From the NCBI RefSeq assembly GCF_013426915.1, contig NZ_AP023181.1:372001-436000 (forward strand): a DNA stretch of 64,000 bases, written 5' to 3'. Positions 18,624 through 28,836 of this stretch are shown here, in pieces. The notes beneath the pieces are model-generated. The model was not told the DNA's origin, made no database searches, and saw only the letters and a list, made by a program, of their open reading frames with translations. Source of the DNA: Paraburkholderia sp. PGU19 (GTDB taxonomy: Bacteria; Pseudomonadota; Gammaproteobacteria; Burkholderiales; Burkholderiaceae). The translations under genes and the position numbers were made by a program. Position 1 is the stretch's first letter; each line of letters starts with the position of its first letter.

Positions 18624-21115
18624 TCAGACCTCAATGACCAGCTTCTGTGCGATCGCATTGTACAGATCGATCTCCGTCTGTTGGGTGCGCAGGGAGACAA
18701 TGAGGCTGTACCGGGTCGGAGACTCGTATCGCTCGAGTGCGGGACGGGTGCGCCACCATCCATTGGCAGGGTAGACGGCGATAAACCCACGGCTCGCAAG
18801 GTCTGCCGCGGTGCCCTCCCATACGTCCTGATGCAGTGAGCCGCGGTGGCGCTGGAACTCGCCAAGATACCAGTCGGGGTCTTTCGGATGCATCGGACCG
18901 ACCGGATCGTCGCTGATGGAGGCGGCGTTGATCCGGGATACGAATTCTTCGACTGAAGGTTCAAGCGGCCTCTTCACGTCAAACCGAAGACGGTGAGACG
19001 GGTAATAAAACTTGGACGCAGAGCCTCTGGCCGATGGATTAGGTTCGACGAAATAAGACAACGTCACTCGCATCTGGACATTTGCTTGCCCAAGAGCTTC
19101 GAGCTCCTCGCGGGGCCACGGAAGCGAGTGCAGATTCATCTGACGGGTCACGATTTTCCCCTTCTCCTTCGCATACGGGAAGAGGGTGTCTTCGGCGACG
19201 AGGGTGAGCGAGTCACTGGCGCTCCACAATGCCCGGGCGAGATCTGGCGCGCCCCATCCGCAGTGCCGGATCAGATTGACGTAGTCGCGCTTGTTCTGTC
19301 TAGCCACACCTTGCGTCAGATACATTTTCATCATCCCGTCGGTCCAGTTGGCGGAATGGGCAATGAGTGCACGCACAGTTTCCGGCCGGAAATCCGGATA
19401 CGCCGCCATCAGCTGAGCCGCCATGCGGGCACACAACGCCGATGCTGCGCTCGTTGCATTTGTCGTGGTGAAAAGGCGTTCGTCTGGACGGGAATTGGTC
19501 GTGAGCAGATTCAGGCTAGGAACGCCAATGGCGCCGAAATCATCCTTGCCGGCGTTTCCCCCCTCGAACACGACGTCGGGTTTCAGCGGCCAGGCGCTGT
19601 CCCAAGTGCGTGAAGTGGTAGTGAACGGACTGAGACAGCCATCGCCAGCGATGGCCTCGACTTCGGGCAACTCGGTGTCGATCTTTTCTGTGTATGCACC
19701 TACCGTAATGGCGTTCCACGCCTGGCCAGGATCGTGGATGAGGTTGGTTGACAGGCTGTCGGGGTAGGCCTTCCATGCTTCAGCGTCGCGCGTGTTACCA
19801 GCCGCGAGAACTATCAAGCGGGGAATGCGCCGTCGCCGTCTGCATCCGCCGCCAGCTTGTCGACCATTGCCGACCAAGAAGATGGCCTGCCCCGATCGCG
19901 ATAATCGGAGGCACTAACGGCGGAAGCAAAGACGCGACGCCGTTGGCCCTTTCCGGATTCGGGGCGAGTGACCGCGTCCGAGAACAATCTCGCATGATGC
20001 CTCGCGTCGCCCTTGTTTGCGCCCTCGACGCTGGTGAGCTTTACCGATTCGAGCCGATGACTTATTGCAATCGGTTGAGCCGATGCGAGCGCATGTGTGA
20101 GATCGCCGAACAGGGCGAGACCGGCCAGACCGGATCCGTGATTGGCCTGATCATCGGTGCCCCATGCGGGCTCGACTGTATGCAGGTCGCCCTCAGCGAT
20201 GAGGGACTGGATAAGGGGATGACCGCGGTTCACGCCGGAATCCAGAAGACAGATACGCGGCGTGGCGTCGCTCTCGTCGGGTATCTGCAGATGCGCGACC
20301 ATATCGTCAAGCCACTCACGTTGCTCCTCTACCGGCATGGCGTCGAAGAACTCGGCCGTGTCCTTCGCGCGCCGGAGTTCTGCGACGCAATTGAGGGAGA
20401 GGGCAGACTTTGCGAACTGTTCCTGGGAGGCGTGCATCAGAAGCACCGTGCGTTCCGGGAAGTCCGCCTGCTTGTCGCTTACGTCACATCCGACAAGGGC
20501 AGCAGATCTTTTGAAGTCGTTCACGACCGATTGCCGCGACGACCGTACCGGCAACCATACCTCCCACCAGAATTTCTCGGTTTTATCGACCGGCAGAAGG
20601 TCAAGGTCGTCTGTCCATAGTGCCCGCACTTCCGCCGCCCGGATCGCTGCAATGGTATTGAGAAGCGGTGCGTGGTCGCGAGCCCCACCGTTGATGTCCT
20701 TCTTTTCTTCGAGGTACTCGGTGACGTATTTTTCGAAGTGGGCGAGCTTGCCGTCGGGCACGAAGACGTTCGCGAAGGTGGTTTCACCTTCCGTATAGAC
20801 GCTCAGCAACTCTATCTTTTTCGTCTCATTGCCAAGACTCTGAAACGCAAGTTCAACGTTGGCAATGCCTTCAAACTGGATCTGAAGTCCGATGCCGCTT
20901 TCCATGCCGAACGCTCTCTGCGCAGTGGCTCTGGCCTGCGCTACTGATTCGAGCGCGCGCAGCTGCCCCATCAATGCGGCGCCGTGCTGGGCGCGAGGGA
21001 GAACTGGTGGGCCGGCCTTGTCACCACCGCCCTGATGAGCCGTAAAGTCTAAAGCGTCGGATTTGTCGCGAAGGAAGAAATGCTTTCGTTTATCGGCTTC
21101 CTGTTGATCCGCCAT
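18624..21115 (-). pseudogene. Subtilisin-like (S8) protease, one frameshift
   Basis: Two overlapping frames make one protein of about 800 residues. The first carries a long N-terminal region, the catalytic Asp (RICLLDSGVNRGHP) and the His (DDQANHGSGLAGLA). The second carries the oxyanion Asn (RLIVLAAGNTRDA), the nucleophile (TTNATSAASALCARM, with ATSAA in place of the usual GTSxA) and a C-terminal domain. The frames join at a C run near 19822, where GCATTCCCC lacks one C. It is coded 26 bases into the end of an AAA ATPase gene, so the two form a protease-ATPase pair of a type often found with defence genes (family knowledge). Whether it is active depends on whether the missing base is real. 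Confidence 0.85.
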
Positions 21116-22118
21116 GTTTGCCTGCCAGGTCGTTATGTTTTAGTTTTTCGCTCAAACGGCGCCGCTCGGACAGCGCGCGATTGAGTGCGGCGACAGTGAT
21201 CTTCGCCTCGTCGTGCATGACCGCATCCTTGATAGCCTCGTCGACCGCGCGACGCAGTTCCGCGTAGCTGAGGCCAGCGACTTTTTCGGAAACCGCTTTC
21301 GCCGGGAACGGCCTCGGCGCGTAATTCCCCATTCGTGAGCGGACGAGCCCGGTTGCCTGCGAAGGGGAGGGCATGTGGTATTCGATCACGTCGTCGAACC
21401 GCCTGAACAGGGCGTAATCGAGAATCTCGGGATGGTTCGTAGCCGCAATGATGAGGCTGTTGGACTGATCGTGCTCGATCATCTGAAGGAAGCTGTTCAG
21501 AATGCGTCGGACTTCCCCAACATCATTCGCAAGCCCCCGCTGCGATCCGATCGCATCGAACTCGTCGAAAAAATAGACCCCGCGCACTTCAGCAATCGCG
21601 TCGAAGACCTGGCGCAGCTTGGCGGCGGTTTCGCCCATGAATTTGGTGATCAGCGCGTCGAGGCGAACGAGGAAAAGAGGGATACCGAGCTCTCCGGCGA
21701 GCACTGACGCGGTCATGGTCTTGCCGGTTCCTGGCGGTCCCACCAGCAGAAGCTTCCGGCGTGGAGACAGCCCGTGATCGCGCAGGCGGGCGTTGAGCCG
21801 CTGTTCCTTCATGATGCGCTCAAGCTGCTCTTCGACCTGAGCGTCGAGAACCATGTCCACCAGCCTGCTCTTCGGATAGCTGACATGCAGCAGGTTGGCG
21901 AGGTCACCCCTCGGGCGCGCCAGAGGAACGAGATTCGCCGGTGAACCCGGGCCTCGGGCTTTGGCCGCGTCGATCAGATCGCGCAGCTCCTCGGCCAGCT
22001 TGCCGTGCCCGACCTTTGCCTCATGCGCAGCGACCTGCATGGCGACGGAGTAGAACTGTCCGTCGTCGCGGTCGATATGAGATTTCACGAGCGCTTTTAA
22101 CTGATCTGCGCTGGCCAT
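21090..22118 (-). CDS. AAA-family ATPase paired with the subtilase
   Basis: The 342-residue protein has one AAA domain at residues 110-290: Walker A LVGPPGTGKTMTAS, Walker B GVYFFDEFDAIGSQ, sensor 1 IIAATNHPEILD, and an arginine finger in LFRRFDDVIEY. It resembles the FtsH/spastin-like AAA proteins encoded next to S8 proteases. The likely role is to remodel or feed protein substrates to the protease, or to regulate it on sensing infection (inference). The start at 22118 gives the family N-terminus; the frame stays open upstream without a clear ribosome binding site. Its 3-prime end overlaps the protease gene. Confidence 0.85.
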   Translation of the reverse strand: MASADQLKALVKSHIDRDDGQFYSVAMQVAAHEAKVGHGKLAEELRDLIDAAKARGPGSPANLVPLARPRGDLANLLHVSYPKSRLVDMVLDAQVEEQLERIMKEQRLNARLRDHGLSPRRKLLLVGPPGTGKTMTASVLAGELGIPLFLVRLDALITKFMGETAAKLRQVFDAIAEVRGVYFFDEFDAIGSQRGLANDVGEVRRILNSFLQMIEHDQSNSLIIAATNHPEILDYALFRRFDDVIEYHMPSPSQATGLVRSRMGNYAPRPFPAKAVSEKVAGLSYAELRRAVDEAIKDAVMHDEAKITVAALNRALSERRRLSEKLKHNDLAGKHGGSTGSR

Positions 22119-22336
22119 GACGGTCGCCTGAAGTGGTGTGCTGATAATTATCAGATTCCGCATTGTACCAGGCCTGCGCAGATGGCAGGCGGGCGCGTGA
22201 ACAAAGGCGGAAGGATTCAGGACGTCGAGTTCAACGATAGGATCCAGCGTTGATGGAAATGCGGCTGTAGGGGTTGCGCAAGCGTCAATCACTGAGCGCG
22301 CCATCTATAGCAGCGGCGTGAGCCTCAGAGGGGTCT

Positions 22337-22864
22337 TCAACGCGGCCAACTTGCCTGGTCCCGCGGAAGTTGGCCATCCGGGTCGTTGACCTCGATCGAA
22401 TTGCCATCGCCGAGGCGGTCGGTAAACACCACGACGTTTGTACCTCTCTCGTGGGTTTGGCTGGGAAACACAATGCCGGTAAAGCCCTGCTCCCGAACCA
22501 TGTCACTGAGAACCCAGGTCGGGGGCTCGATGTGCAGCTCGAATTTCAGGTGCCGCCAATCCTCGCGCCAGTCGTGCCAAAGGTCGTCCCAAAGAGGATC
22601 GCGGTGGAGTTGCCGCAGGTCGACCAGATTACGCAGCGCGACGGTGTAGGAGCAGACCGTGCAGGGTGGCAGGAAGGGCGAGGTCTGCTGGTACTCGCGC
22701 AGAGCTGTCAGTTCTTCCAGCGACAAGTACAGTGCCTCGATACCTTCGCGGTTGAAGCGCCCGCCCTTGGCTGCGGCGCCCGCTCCACTGGCCGGCCGGC
22801 TGGCCCACCGGGGTGCATGTGCGCGGTAAAGCATAGTACCCGCCGGCAGGTGCGTCAGGATCAT
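22337..22864 (-). CDS. RES-domain toxin (ParT/MbcT-like)
   Basis: The 175-residue protein is a RES-domain toxin. It has the conserved Arg and Tyr near the start (LYRAHAPRWASRP), then GGRFNREGIEALYLSLE with the Arg, Tyr, Ser and Glu of the RES family. Characterised members modify or degrade NAD+ or ADP-ribosylate a housekeeping enzyme and so stop growth. It overlaps the upstream antitoxin by 4 bases (ATGA), the usual antitoxin-first order. It lies between the protease/AAA pair and dif-like site B. I see no sign of inactivation. Confidence 0.88.
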   Translation of the reverse strand: MILTHLPAGTMLYRAHAPRWASRPASGAGAAAKGGRFNREGIEALYLSLEELTALREYQQTSPFLPPCTVCSYTVALRNLVDLRQLHRDPLWDDLWHDWREDWRHLKFELHIEPPTWVLSDMVREQGFTGIVFPSQTHERGTNVVVFTDRLGDGNSIEVNDPDGQLPRDQASWPR

Positions 22865-23232
22865 CCAACAAATCCTGCGCTGATCGACTCCAGATAGTCG
22901 ATCGCATCCTCAGTCCGCCCATCCTGGAGCAGTTGCAGGATAGTCTTGTGGCGAAACGTGGGGATGGGCTGGTTCTTGACCAGAAACAGCGCTCGCTCGA
23001 AGTCCGGCTGTACCGCCACAGCTGCCGACAGCACGCGCATGAGGTCGCGCATGGTGGACTGGAGTTTTGGCGACTCAGGATGGGTGCGCAGCGTGTTGCG
23101 ATGAACACCCGCCAAGGTTGCCAGGTCTTGCTGCTGCAAGCCCAAGACGTTGGCGAGGTTCGCGGCGGATAGACGGGACGTTCCCGCTTCACGCGCGGAC
23201 TCAAGCACGTCGGCAAATGCAATGGCGCTCAT
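22861..23232 (-). CDS. Xre/MbcA/ParS-type antitoxin
   Basis: The 123-residue protein has an Xre-like helix-turn-helix at residues 22-50 (LANVLGLQQQDLATLAGVHR). The C-terminal DUF2384-type toxin-binding domain (residues 60-120) contains ERALFLVKNQPIPTF and ends DAIDYLESISAGF. It neutralises the RES toxin and represses its own promoter. ATG 23232 is preceded by GGAG; a start four codons upstream is possible. The promoter must lie in the 138 bases between it and site B. Confidence 0.88.
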   Translation of the reverse strand: MSAIAFADVLESAREAGTSRLSAANLANVLGLQQQDLATLAGVHRNTLRTHPESPKLQSTMRDLMRVLSAAVAVQPDFERALFLVKNQPIPTFRHKTILQLLQDGRTEDAIDYLESISAGFVG

Positions 23233-23370
23233 GCGTCGCTCCAAGTAGCGAACTGTAAAAGCACATTATACGCACAGTTGATGCATAGCTCAACACTCTG
23301 CAGTGCACCTACCGAGTGCAATCCCTTCTTCCGCGTCATCTTGGGACGACAACTGCAGAGTTCGCATCTA

Positions 23371-23398
23371 ATTTGACATAATTTTAATTATCGAACGA
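23371..23398 (+). other. dif-like site B (28 bp)
   Basis: ATTTGACATAA, spacer TTTTAA, TTATCGAACGA. Same orientation as site A. It closes the module holding the protease, AAA ATPase, RES toxin and Xre antitoxin. The promoter side of that module faces this site. Confidence 0.7.
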
Positions 23399-23607
23399 TC
23401 GTGCTATTATATTTCCGGGCCTGCCTTGCCTAGAGTGATGCTGGCATCAAGAGCCTGTTGGCTTTTGCAGATCCACGACAGCTTACGTTGCGTGTGGATC
23501 ATCAAGGCCAATGGCTCAGATCGACCCAACCCGGTCATCCAAGCGGATGTGTAGCGGAAATTGGAGACCCACGCCCGGTGCCTCACGCACGCGCCTTCCG
23601 CCGTCCT

Positions 23608-23641
23608 AGGAGTGTGGGCGGCAGAAGCCGCCCACACTCCT
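23608..23641. terminator. Perfect 15-bp inverted repeat
   Basis: AGGAGTGTGGGCGGC and GCCGCCCACACTCCT pair perfectly around a four-base AGAA loop. It sits right at the stop codon end of the minus-strand gene that follows, so a terminator is likely, though no T run is present. Confidence 0.6.
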
Positions 23642-24568
23642 ATGGCTCCAGATGATAAATGTCGAAGTCGGTGGCCGACAAGGCAAAGGCCCGGATGTGC
23701 AGGGTATTGCTGAAACTGGCGGCCACCGTGTCCATGACGCAGGGCTGGTGGAAATCGACCACCAGGTCCAGCGGCACGGGGTACGCAAGCGCCCCGCCCA
23801 GCGCTGCCATCAATGCGGTGGCGAACTGGCCCCCGGCATTGGCGCAGGAGATCGGCTGGCAGCCCATCGGCACCGTGTTGGGCTGCCAGGCACCGGCGCC
23901 ATTGCCGTCATCGCTCAACACCAGCACCGTGTTGTTGGGCGGTGCGACGTCGCCGTACTTATCGTTCCAGCTCATGCCGGCCCGTGCTCGCAAGGGATCG
24001 ACATGGCTCTGCAACGCCGCGCGCAACCTGGCGGCGTAGTTCTGCGCGAAGCTAGCGTTGATGGCTTGGTTCAACCAGCTCATCAGCGCGTTGACGTTGG
24101 CCCGCTGCGCGGGGAGGGCGTCCCACTTGGCAAGGAAGCTTGCGCGCACATCTTTGGCCCATTTCGCGGCGTCGGGGCGCGATGTAGTTCTGGTAGGCCG
24201 GCGTGTTTAACACCAGGTCGTTGGCGAACTGGACGATGTTCGCGTTCTTGGCGGCTGCATCGCCCAGCTGGGGCAGTGCCCAGGCGTTGGCATTGGGCTT
24301 CTGGGCTGCCTCCTGGATCTTCAGGGCGAACTGCCCACCCTGGCGGTGCAGGAGCCGGTTGTTCGCCTTCTGCGCCAGCGTGACCCCCGCCCTTGCCCGA
24401 AGGGCACATCAGGTGCTTGTAGAAGAACCCGTTGGGCGGCCGGTTGTGGCCGCCAACGAGGATGCCAGGGTGCGAGAGATACAGCGTCACGGGCGGCATG
24501 AGCCCGACCGTCCAGGTCTGCCGGTCGAGCACGTGTCCATGAGCATCTCGGGCGAAATTGCAGGGCAT
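23640..24568 (-). pseudogene. Broken gene of unknown function
   Basis: An AAGGAGG site precedes the ATG at 24568. Reading to the end needs two frame changes, near 24395 and near 24185. The joined product would be about 305 residues: MPCNFARDAHGHVLDRQTW at the start, then an Ala/Asn-rich helical middle, then WNDKYGDVAPPNNTVLVLSD and the end TDFDIYHLEP. There is no signal peptide or known motif. I do not recognise the family. It lies between dif-like site B and an IS1182-type element, so it may have been carried in by either. Confidence 0.5.
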
Positions 24569-24814
24569 TGCGGCCTCCTTCTGCGTTGTTGGTCTGGCGA
24601 TAGGAAGTTTAAACGGCCCACAGGTCCCGGTCTCGCATGGCAGCGGGCGAGGACGGCCTGTTCTACGGTTTTGCACACTTGCGCCCGTTTCGGGAAGAGG
24701 CTTGGGTCAGCGTTCACAGAGGCCAGATATCGCTCGCGGTGCGCGCTACTGCAAGAGGCTATCGCTCGGACCCGGAGCGGCCGCTTTGCGGCGCAGAGGC
24801 GAATGTCCGCAAAT

Positions 24815-26450
24815 GGCCGAGAGTGTGTGAAAACGCATCTATCGCCTAAACTGAATCAACGCATTGAGACCGGGTGACTCATGAAGCGACTCGTTGAAGG
24901 CGATGACCGCAAGCAGGTCGCACTGCTTCCCGAATGCGTCGATGACTACATTGGCCAGGACAACCCAGTCAGGATCGTAGACGTATTCGTGGATGAGCTA
25001 GACCTCACCACGCTGGGCTTCAACGGTACGACACCCGCAATCACAGGCCGCCCGTCCTACCATCCGGGCGTGATGCTCAAGATCTACATCTACGGATATC
25101 TCAACCGGATACCATCGAGCCGGCGACTGGAGCGCGAATGCCAGCGCAATGTCGAGCTGATGTGGCTGACAGGTTGTCTCGCTCCGGACTTCAAGACGAT
25201 CGCAGACTTTCGCCGCGACAACGGAGCGGCCATCCGCAACGTCTGCCGGCGTTTCGTCGAATTGTGTCGCGGACTGAAGCTACTATCCAGTGACATGGTG
25301 GCGATCGACGGCAGTAAGTTCAAGGCTGTGAACAGCCGTGACAGGAACTACACGCCTGGTAAGATCGACAAACGTCAGCAGCAGATTGAGGAGAGCGTTC
25401 AGCGATATCTCGACGCGATTGAAACCGCAGACCGGACCAGTCCGACGGGTTTCGATGTGGAGACCGTGCGCCTGTACGAGAAGATCGCACGATTGCGCCA
25501 GCAGATGCGGGAACTCAACCAGATCAAAAAGCAATTGTTGAAGCAACCGGACAGGCAGCTGTCACTTACGGATCCGGACTCCCGCTCCATGACCAGCGGA
25601 GGCAAAAGAACCGGAACGGTCGGCTACAACGTGCAGGCCGCCGTAGACACGAAGCATCATCTGATCGTTGAGCACGACGTTACCAATGTCGGAGGCGATC
25701 ACGGGCAGCTCAGCAGGATGGCTGTGGCAGCAAAGGAAGCGATGGGCAAACCGGGACCAAAGGTATTGGCTGACCGGGGCTACTTCAGCGGCCCCGACAT
25801 CCGCGCGTGCGATCTGGCCGGTATCACGGCGTATGTCCCGAAACCGCTCACCTCGGCATCAAGAAAGAAAGGGCTCTTTACCAAACGAGACTTCATCTAC
25901 CTTGCCAGGACCGATGAATATCGATGCCCTGCCGGCGAGCGTGCAATTCATCGATTCACGACCGTAGAGAATGCGATGACACTGCGGGTGTACTGGACCA
26001 GCGCTTGCCCGCGTTGCCCGCTCAAGGAACGATGTTCGCCCGGCGACTACCGGCGCATCCGACGATGGGAGCACGAACATATACTGGAAGCCATGCAACG
26101 TCGTCTTGACCGCAAGCCCGAGGCAATGACCATCCGCAGAAGCACTGTCGAGCATGTCTTCGGCACGCTCAAGCACTGGATGGGTGCCACCCACTTCCTG
26201 ACCCGCACGCTGGGGCGAGTGAACACCGAAATGAGCCTTCAGGTGTTGGCCTACAACATCAAACGCGTCGTAAATATACTTGGGGTTGCCAGAACGATAA
26301 AGGCGATGAGGATGGCTGGAAACTAAGGCCACGAGGGGCTTTCTCGCGCTCGAGACGGTACGTCAGCGCAAGCTCGACCTCATCGAACGCGAATGCCCCG
26401 AACAGCGGCTCACCTTCATTGGGAAAGCCAGTTTCCACACACCCTCGGCC
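24815..26450 (+). mobile_element. IS1182-type insertion sequence
   Basis: One transposase gene lies between imperfect terminal inverted repeats: GGCCGAGAGTGTGTGAAAAC at the left end, and GTTTCCACACACCCTCGGCC at the right, matching in 18 of 20 positions. Repeat similarity may extend a few bases outwards (CGCAAA on both sides). No clear target duplication was found. The element is about 1.6 kb, normal for the family, and looks complete. Confidence 0.8.
24881..26326 (+). CDS. IS1182-family transposase
   Basis: The 481-residue protein has the family N-terminal domain (LLPECVDDYIGQDNPVRIVD), the helix region PSSRRLERECQRNVELMWL and a DDE core. The first Asp is in DMVAIDGSKFKAVNSRD, the second in KVLADRGYFSGPD and the Glu in RRSTVEHVFGTLK. 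A Cys-rich insert lies near residues 370-390 (SACPRCPLKERCSPGDY). It cuts and pastes the element. No frameshift is seen, so it may be active. Confidence 0.93.
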   Translation: MKRLVEGDDRKQVALLPECVDDYIGQDNPVRIVDVFVDELDLTTLGFNGTTPAITGRPSYHPGVMLKIYIYGYLNRIPSSRRLERECQRNVELMWLTGCLAPDFKTIADFRRDNGAAIRNVCRRFVELCRGLKLLSSDMVAIDGSKFKAVNSRDRNYTPGKIDKRQQQIEESVQRYLDAIETADRTSPTGFDVETVRLYEKIARLRQQMRELNQIKKQLLKQPDRQLSLTDPDSRSMTSGGKRTGTVGYNVQAAVDTKHHLIVEHDVTNVGGDHGQLSRMAVAAKEAMGKPGPKVLADRGYFSGPDIRACDLAGITAYVPKPLTSASRKKGLFTKRDFIYLARTDEYRCPAGERAIHRFTTVENAMTLRVYWTSACPRCPLKERCSPGDYRRIRRWEHEHILEAMQRRLDRKPEAMTIRRSTVEHVFGTLKHWMGATHFLTRTLGRVNTEMSLQVLAYNIKRVVNILGVARTIKAMRMAGN

Positions 26451-27147
26451 GCTTTGCGTCTCGTGACTAAACGCCGTAATCGGACCATGCACCACGTCAT
26501 GCAAAGGGCATGAGACGATCCGTTGCTGCCATTCACAAGTTCACCTTGAAGACGCCCACGTGGAAGGGTAAATCCGACACTCCGGGACAGGCTTCTTCGT
26601 GTCGGCCTTTGGGTCGCGACCGTGCCCTGGCGGCCCCGCGAAGCATGACTCATCGCCCCCTCCGATCCATCAGTATTCCGTAGAAACTGACAACGCTTCT
26701 CACATCTCCTTTCGTTGTATCCGGGAACGCTTGTCCGCAACTAATGGCGCCGCGCCATTGATTGGGCATCTTCTTCCTGCCCAGGATCTTATCGCGGGTA
26801 TGAAAGCACCAGGGCAGAGCCCGGTTCTCACGTTGAAGGCGCCATGCTTCTGCAAGCACATACATGCTCCGCCCCGTTTCCGCAAACATCATGCCACGCC
26901 AATAGAGGTAAGGACGCCGTGGGATTAACTCGCATCCGTACTGAATTTTTCACACAAATGAGACTCCCGCGACCTAGTGTGTCTCTGTAGTCGCATCGGT
27001 CGGTGGGGGCGGCAGCAAGCGCTGGTTTTGCGGTAGAGCAAATCGCTTTCGCGTGTGAATTGGCCGTTCACACTGCGAGAGTCATGGTGCCGGTGATGTG
27101 CAGCCGGCAATGCAAGAGGCGTTTTACCCTTTTTCGCGAGGCACAGA
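26451..27147. other. Intergenic region without a supported gene
   Basis: Nothing convincing is coded here. Short open frames on both strands have unbalanced composition and no start signals. It may hold the decayed flank of the insertion sequence and the promoter of the following secreted protein gene. Confidence 0.5.
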
Positions 27148-28836
27148 ATGAAATCAACTTTCAGACGCCTATCCCGTTTTGTTTCCCAAGGCATCGCAGG
27201 CGGCAGCGTCATCGCACTCACGTGCGCGATGGGTCCTGGCGCCCAGGCCCAAACACTCGGCCCGCTCGTCCAGGTTGCCGCGGGCGATCCGTTTAGCGGA
27301 TGCACGGCCGACCAGGTACACGCGCAGGAGTCGGCATTCGGCAGCATTCTTTATCCAGCCACGTCGATTGAGCCATGGTTGGCAGCCGATCCGACCAGCA
27401 CGTCTCGCCTTCTCGTTGGCCATCAGCAGGACCGCTGGAACGACGGTGGCTCGCGCGGACTCGTCGGCGTCGTCTCCACGGATGGGGGTGGCAGCTGGAC
27501 CAATTCAATTCCGAGCGGCACTACCGAATGCGCCGGGGGCAAGTTTGGTCGCGCCTCCGATCCTTGGGTAGACTTTGCGCAGGACGGAACGGCCTTCTTC
27601 ATGTCGCTGGTCCTGGACCCCATGCAGCCGACGAGTGCGTTTGGCGCACGCAATAGCGGGATGCTGGTCAACCGCTCCGTCGATCACGGCGCGACGTGGC
27701 AAGCTCCGGTCACGCTGATCCGAAACACCTCGCCGCATGTGCTGAATGACAAGAACTCGCTCACCGCCGATCCGACCGCGAACGGTAACGTCTATGCGGT
27801 GTGGGATCAGCTGAGCGTTTTCCCGCCAAGCAAGGAGTCCGCCCAATTGCTCGCGGGAAACGACGGTGTGGACATCGCGCGCAAACTGATCAATTCGACA
27901 GCGGGCGCGTCTTCGGTGTGTGCGCCGTTCACGAAACCGCCGTGCAAGGGCGGTGCGCCGTTCTTCAAGTTCAATTTTACCGGCCCGAGCTTCTTCTCAC
28001 GATCCCTCGACAATGGCGTGACCTGGAGCACGGCCGCCCCGATTTACCAGCCGGGCACGAACAAACAGACGATCGACAACATCGTGCGGGTGTTGCCTGA
28101 TGGGACCCTGCTCGATTTCTTCACCGCGATCAATGTCATGAGTCCGGGCAGCCTTAACATCGGCTATATCAAGTCCACGGATCAGGGCGGAACCTGGAGC
28201 GGGCCGGCGTTCGCCAGCGATATTGACGTGGTCGGAGTGGTCAGTCCTGACAGCGGCCAGCCGTTACGCGATGCCGCCATTCTCTACAGTGTCGCTGTGA
28301 ACCCGGTCACGGGAGCAATCTATCTCGCCTGGCAGGACGATCGCTTCGTGACAGCCACCTGCACTACGCCCACTGGAACAATCCCGATCGACGGGATCGC
28401 CTTCAGCGAGTCGGATGACTTCGGGAAAACCTGGTCAATGCCGGTCATGATCAACAAGACCCCGGCCAATTCCACCAACGCGTGCCGACAGCAGGCATTC
28501 ATCCCGGCGGTGGTCGCGTCGGGGGACGGCAAGACCGTCGTGGTGACCTACTACGACTTTCGTAACGACACGAACACACCCGCCGGCGTCGAGGGCACCG
28601 ACTATTTCGCGGTCTTCTGCACTACCGGGTGCACGAGCCCTGGCAACTGGGGCAATGAGCAGCGACTGACCACGGCTTCGTTCAACATACTGAACGCTCC
28701 GGTGGCGCGTGGCCATTTCCTCGGCGATTACATGGGCCTGGCTGCTAGCGGACTCAAGACCGTGTACCCGCTGTTCGGCATAGCCACGGCTCCCAACGTG
28801 ACGGCCGAATACACCCGCCAGATCTCATTGCCGTAA
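27148..28836 (+). CDS. Secreted sialidase-fold (Asp-box/BNR repeat) protein
   Basis: The 562-residue protein has a signal peptide (hydrophobic segment residues 15-32, cleavage near AQAQ at residue 35). Five Asp-boxes follow: STDGGGSWTN, SVDHGATWQA, SLDNGVTWST, STDQGGTWSG and SDDFGKTWSM. This marks a six-bladed propeller like that of exo-sialidases and related glycan-binding proteins. I do not see the full sialidase Arg triad, so calling it an enzyme is not safe. It has six or more Cys, fitting an exported protein. It stands alone, with GAGG before the ATG. Confidence 0.8.
   Translation: MKSTFRRLSRFVSQGIAGGSVIALTCAMGPGAQAQTLGPLVQVAAGDPFSGCTADQVHAQESAFGSILYPATSIEPWLAADPTSTSRLLVGHQQDRWNDGGSRGLVGVVSTDGGGSWTNSIPSGTTECAGGKFGRASDPWVDFAQDGTAFFMSLVLDPMQPTSAFGARNSGMLVNRSVDHGATWQAPVTLIRNTSPHVLNDKNSLTADPTANGNVYAVWDQLSVFPPSKESAQLLAGNDGVDIARKLINSTAGASSVCAPFTKPPCKGGAPFFKFNFTGPSFFSRSLDNGVTWSTAAPIYQPGTNKQTIDNIVRVLPDGTLLDFFTAINVMSPGSLNIGYIKSTDQGGTWSGPAFASDIDVVGVVSPDSGQPLRDAAILYSVAVNPVTGAIYLAWQDDRFVTATCTTPTGTIPIDGIAFSESDDFGKTWSMPVMINKTPANSTNACRQQAFIPAVVASGDGKTVVVTYYDFRNDTNTPAGVEGTDYFAVFCTTGCTSPGNWGNEQRLTTASFNILNAPVARGHFLGDYMGLAASGLKTVYPLFGIATAPNVTAEYTRQISLP

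Noticed and set aside
19748..20620. 290-residue + frame opposite the subtilase
   Set aside because: Antisense to conserved protease sequence; no start signal or family.
24778..26458. 13-base direct repeat CGGCCGCTTTGCG near both ends of the insertion sequence as its target duplication
   Set aside because: The left copy is 24 bases away from the inverted repeat while the right copy overlaps it, so it is not a target duplication.
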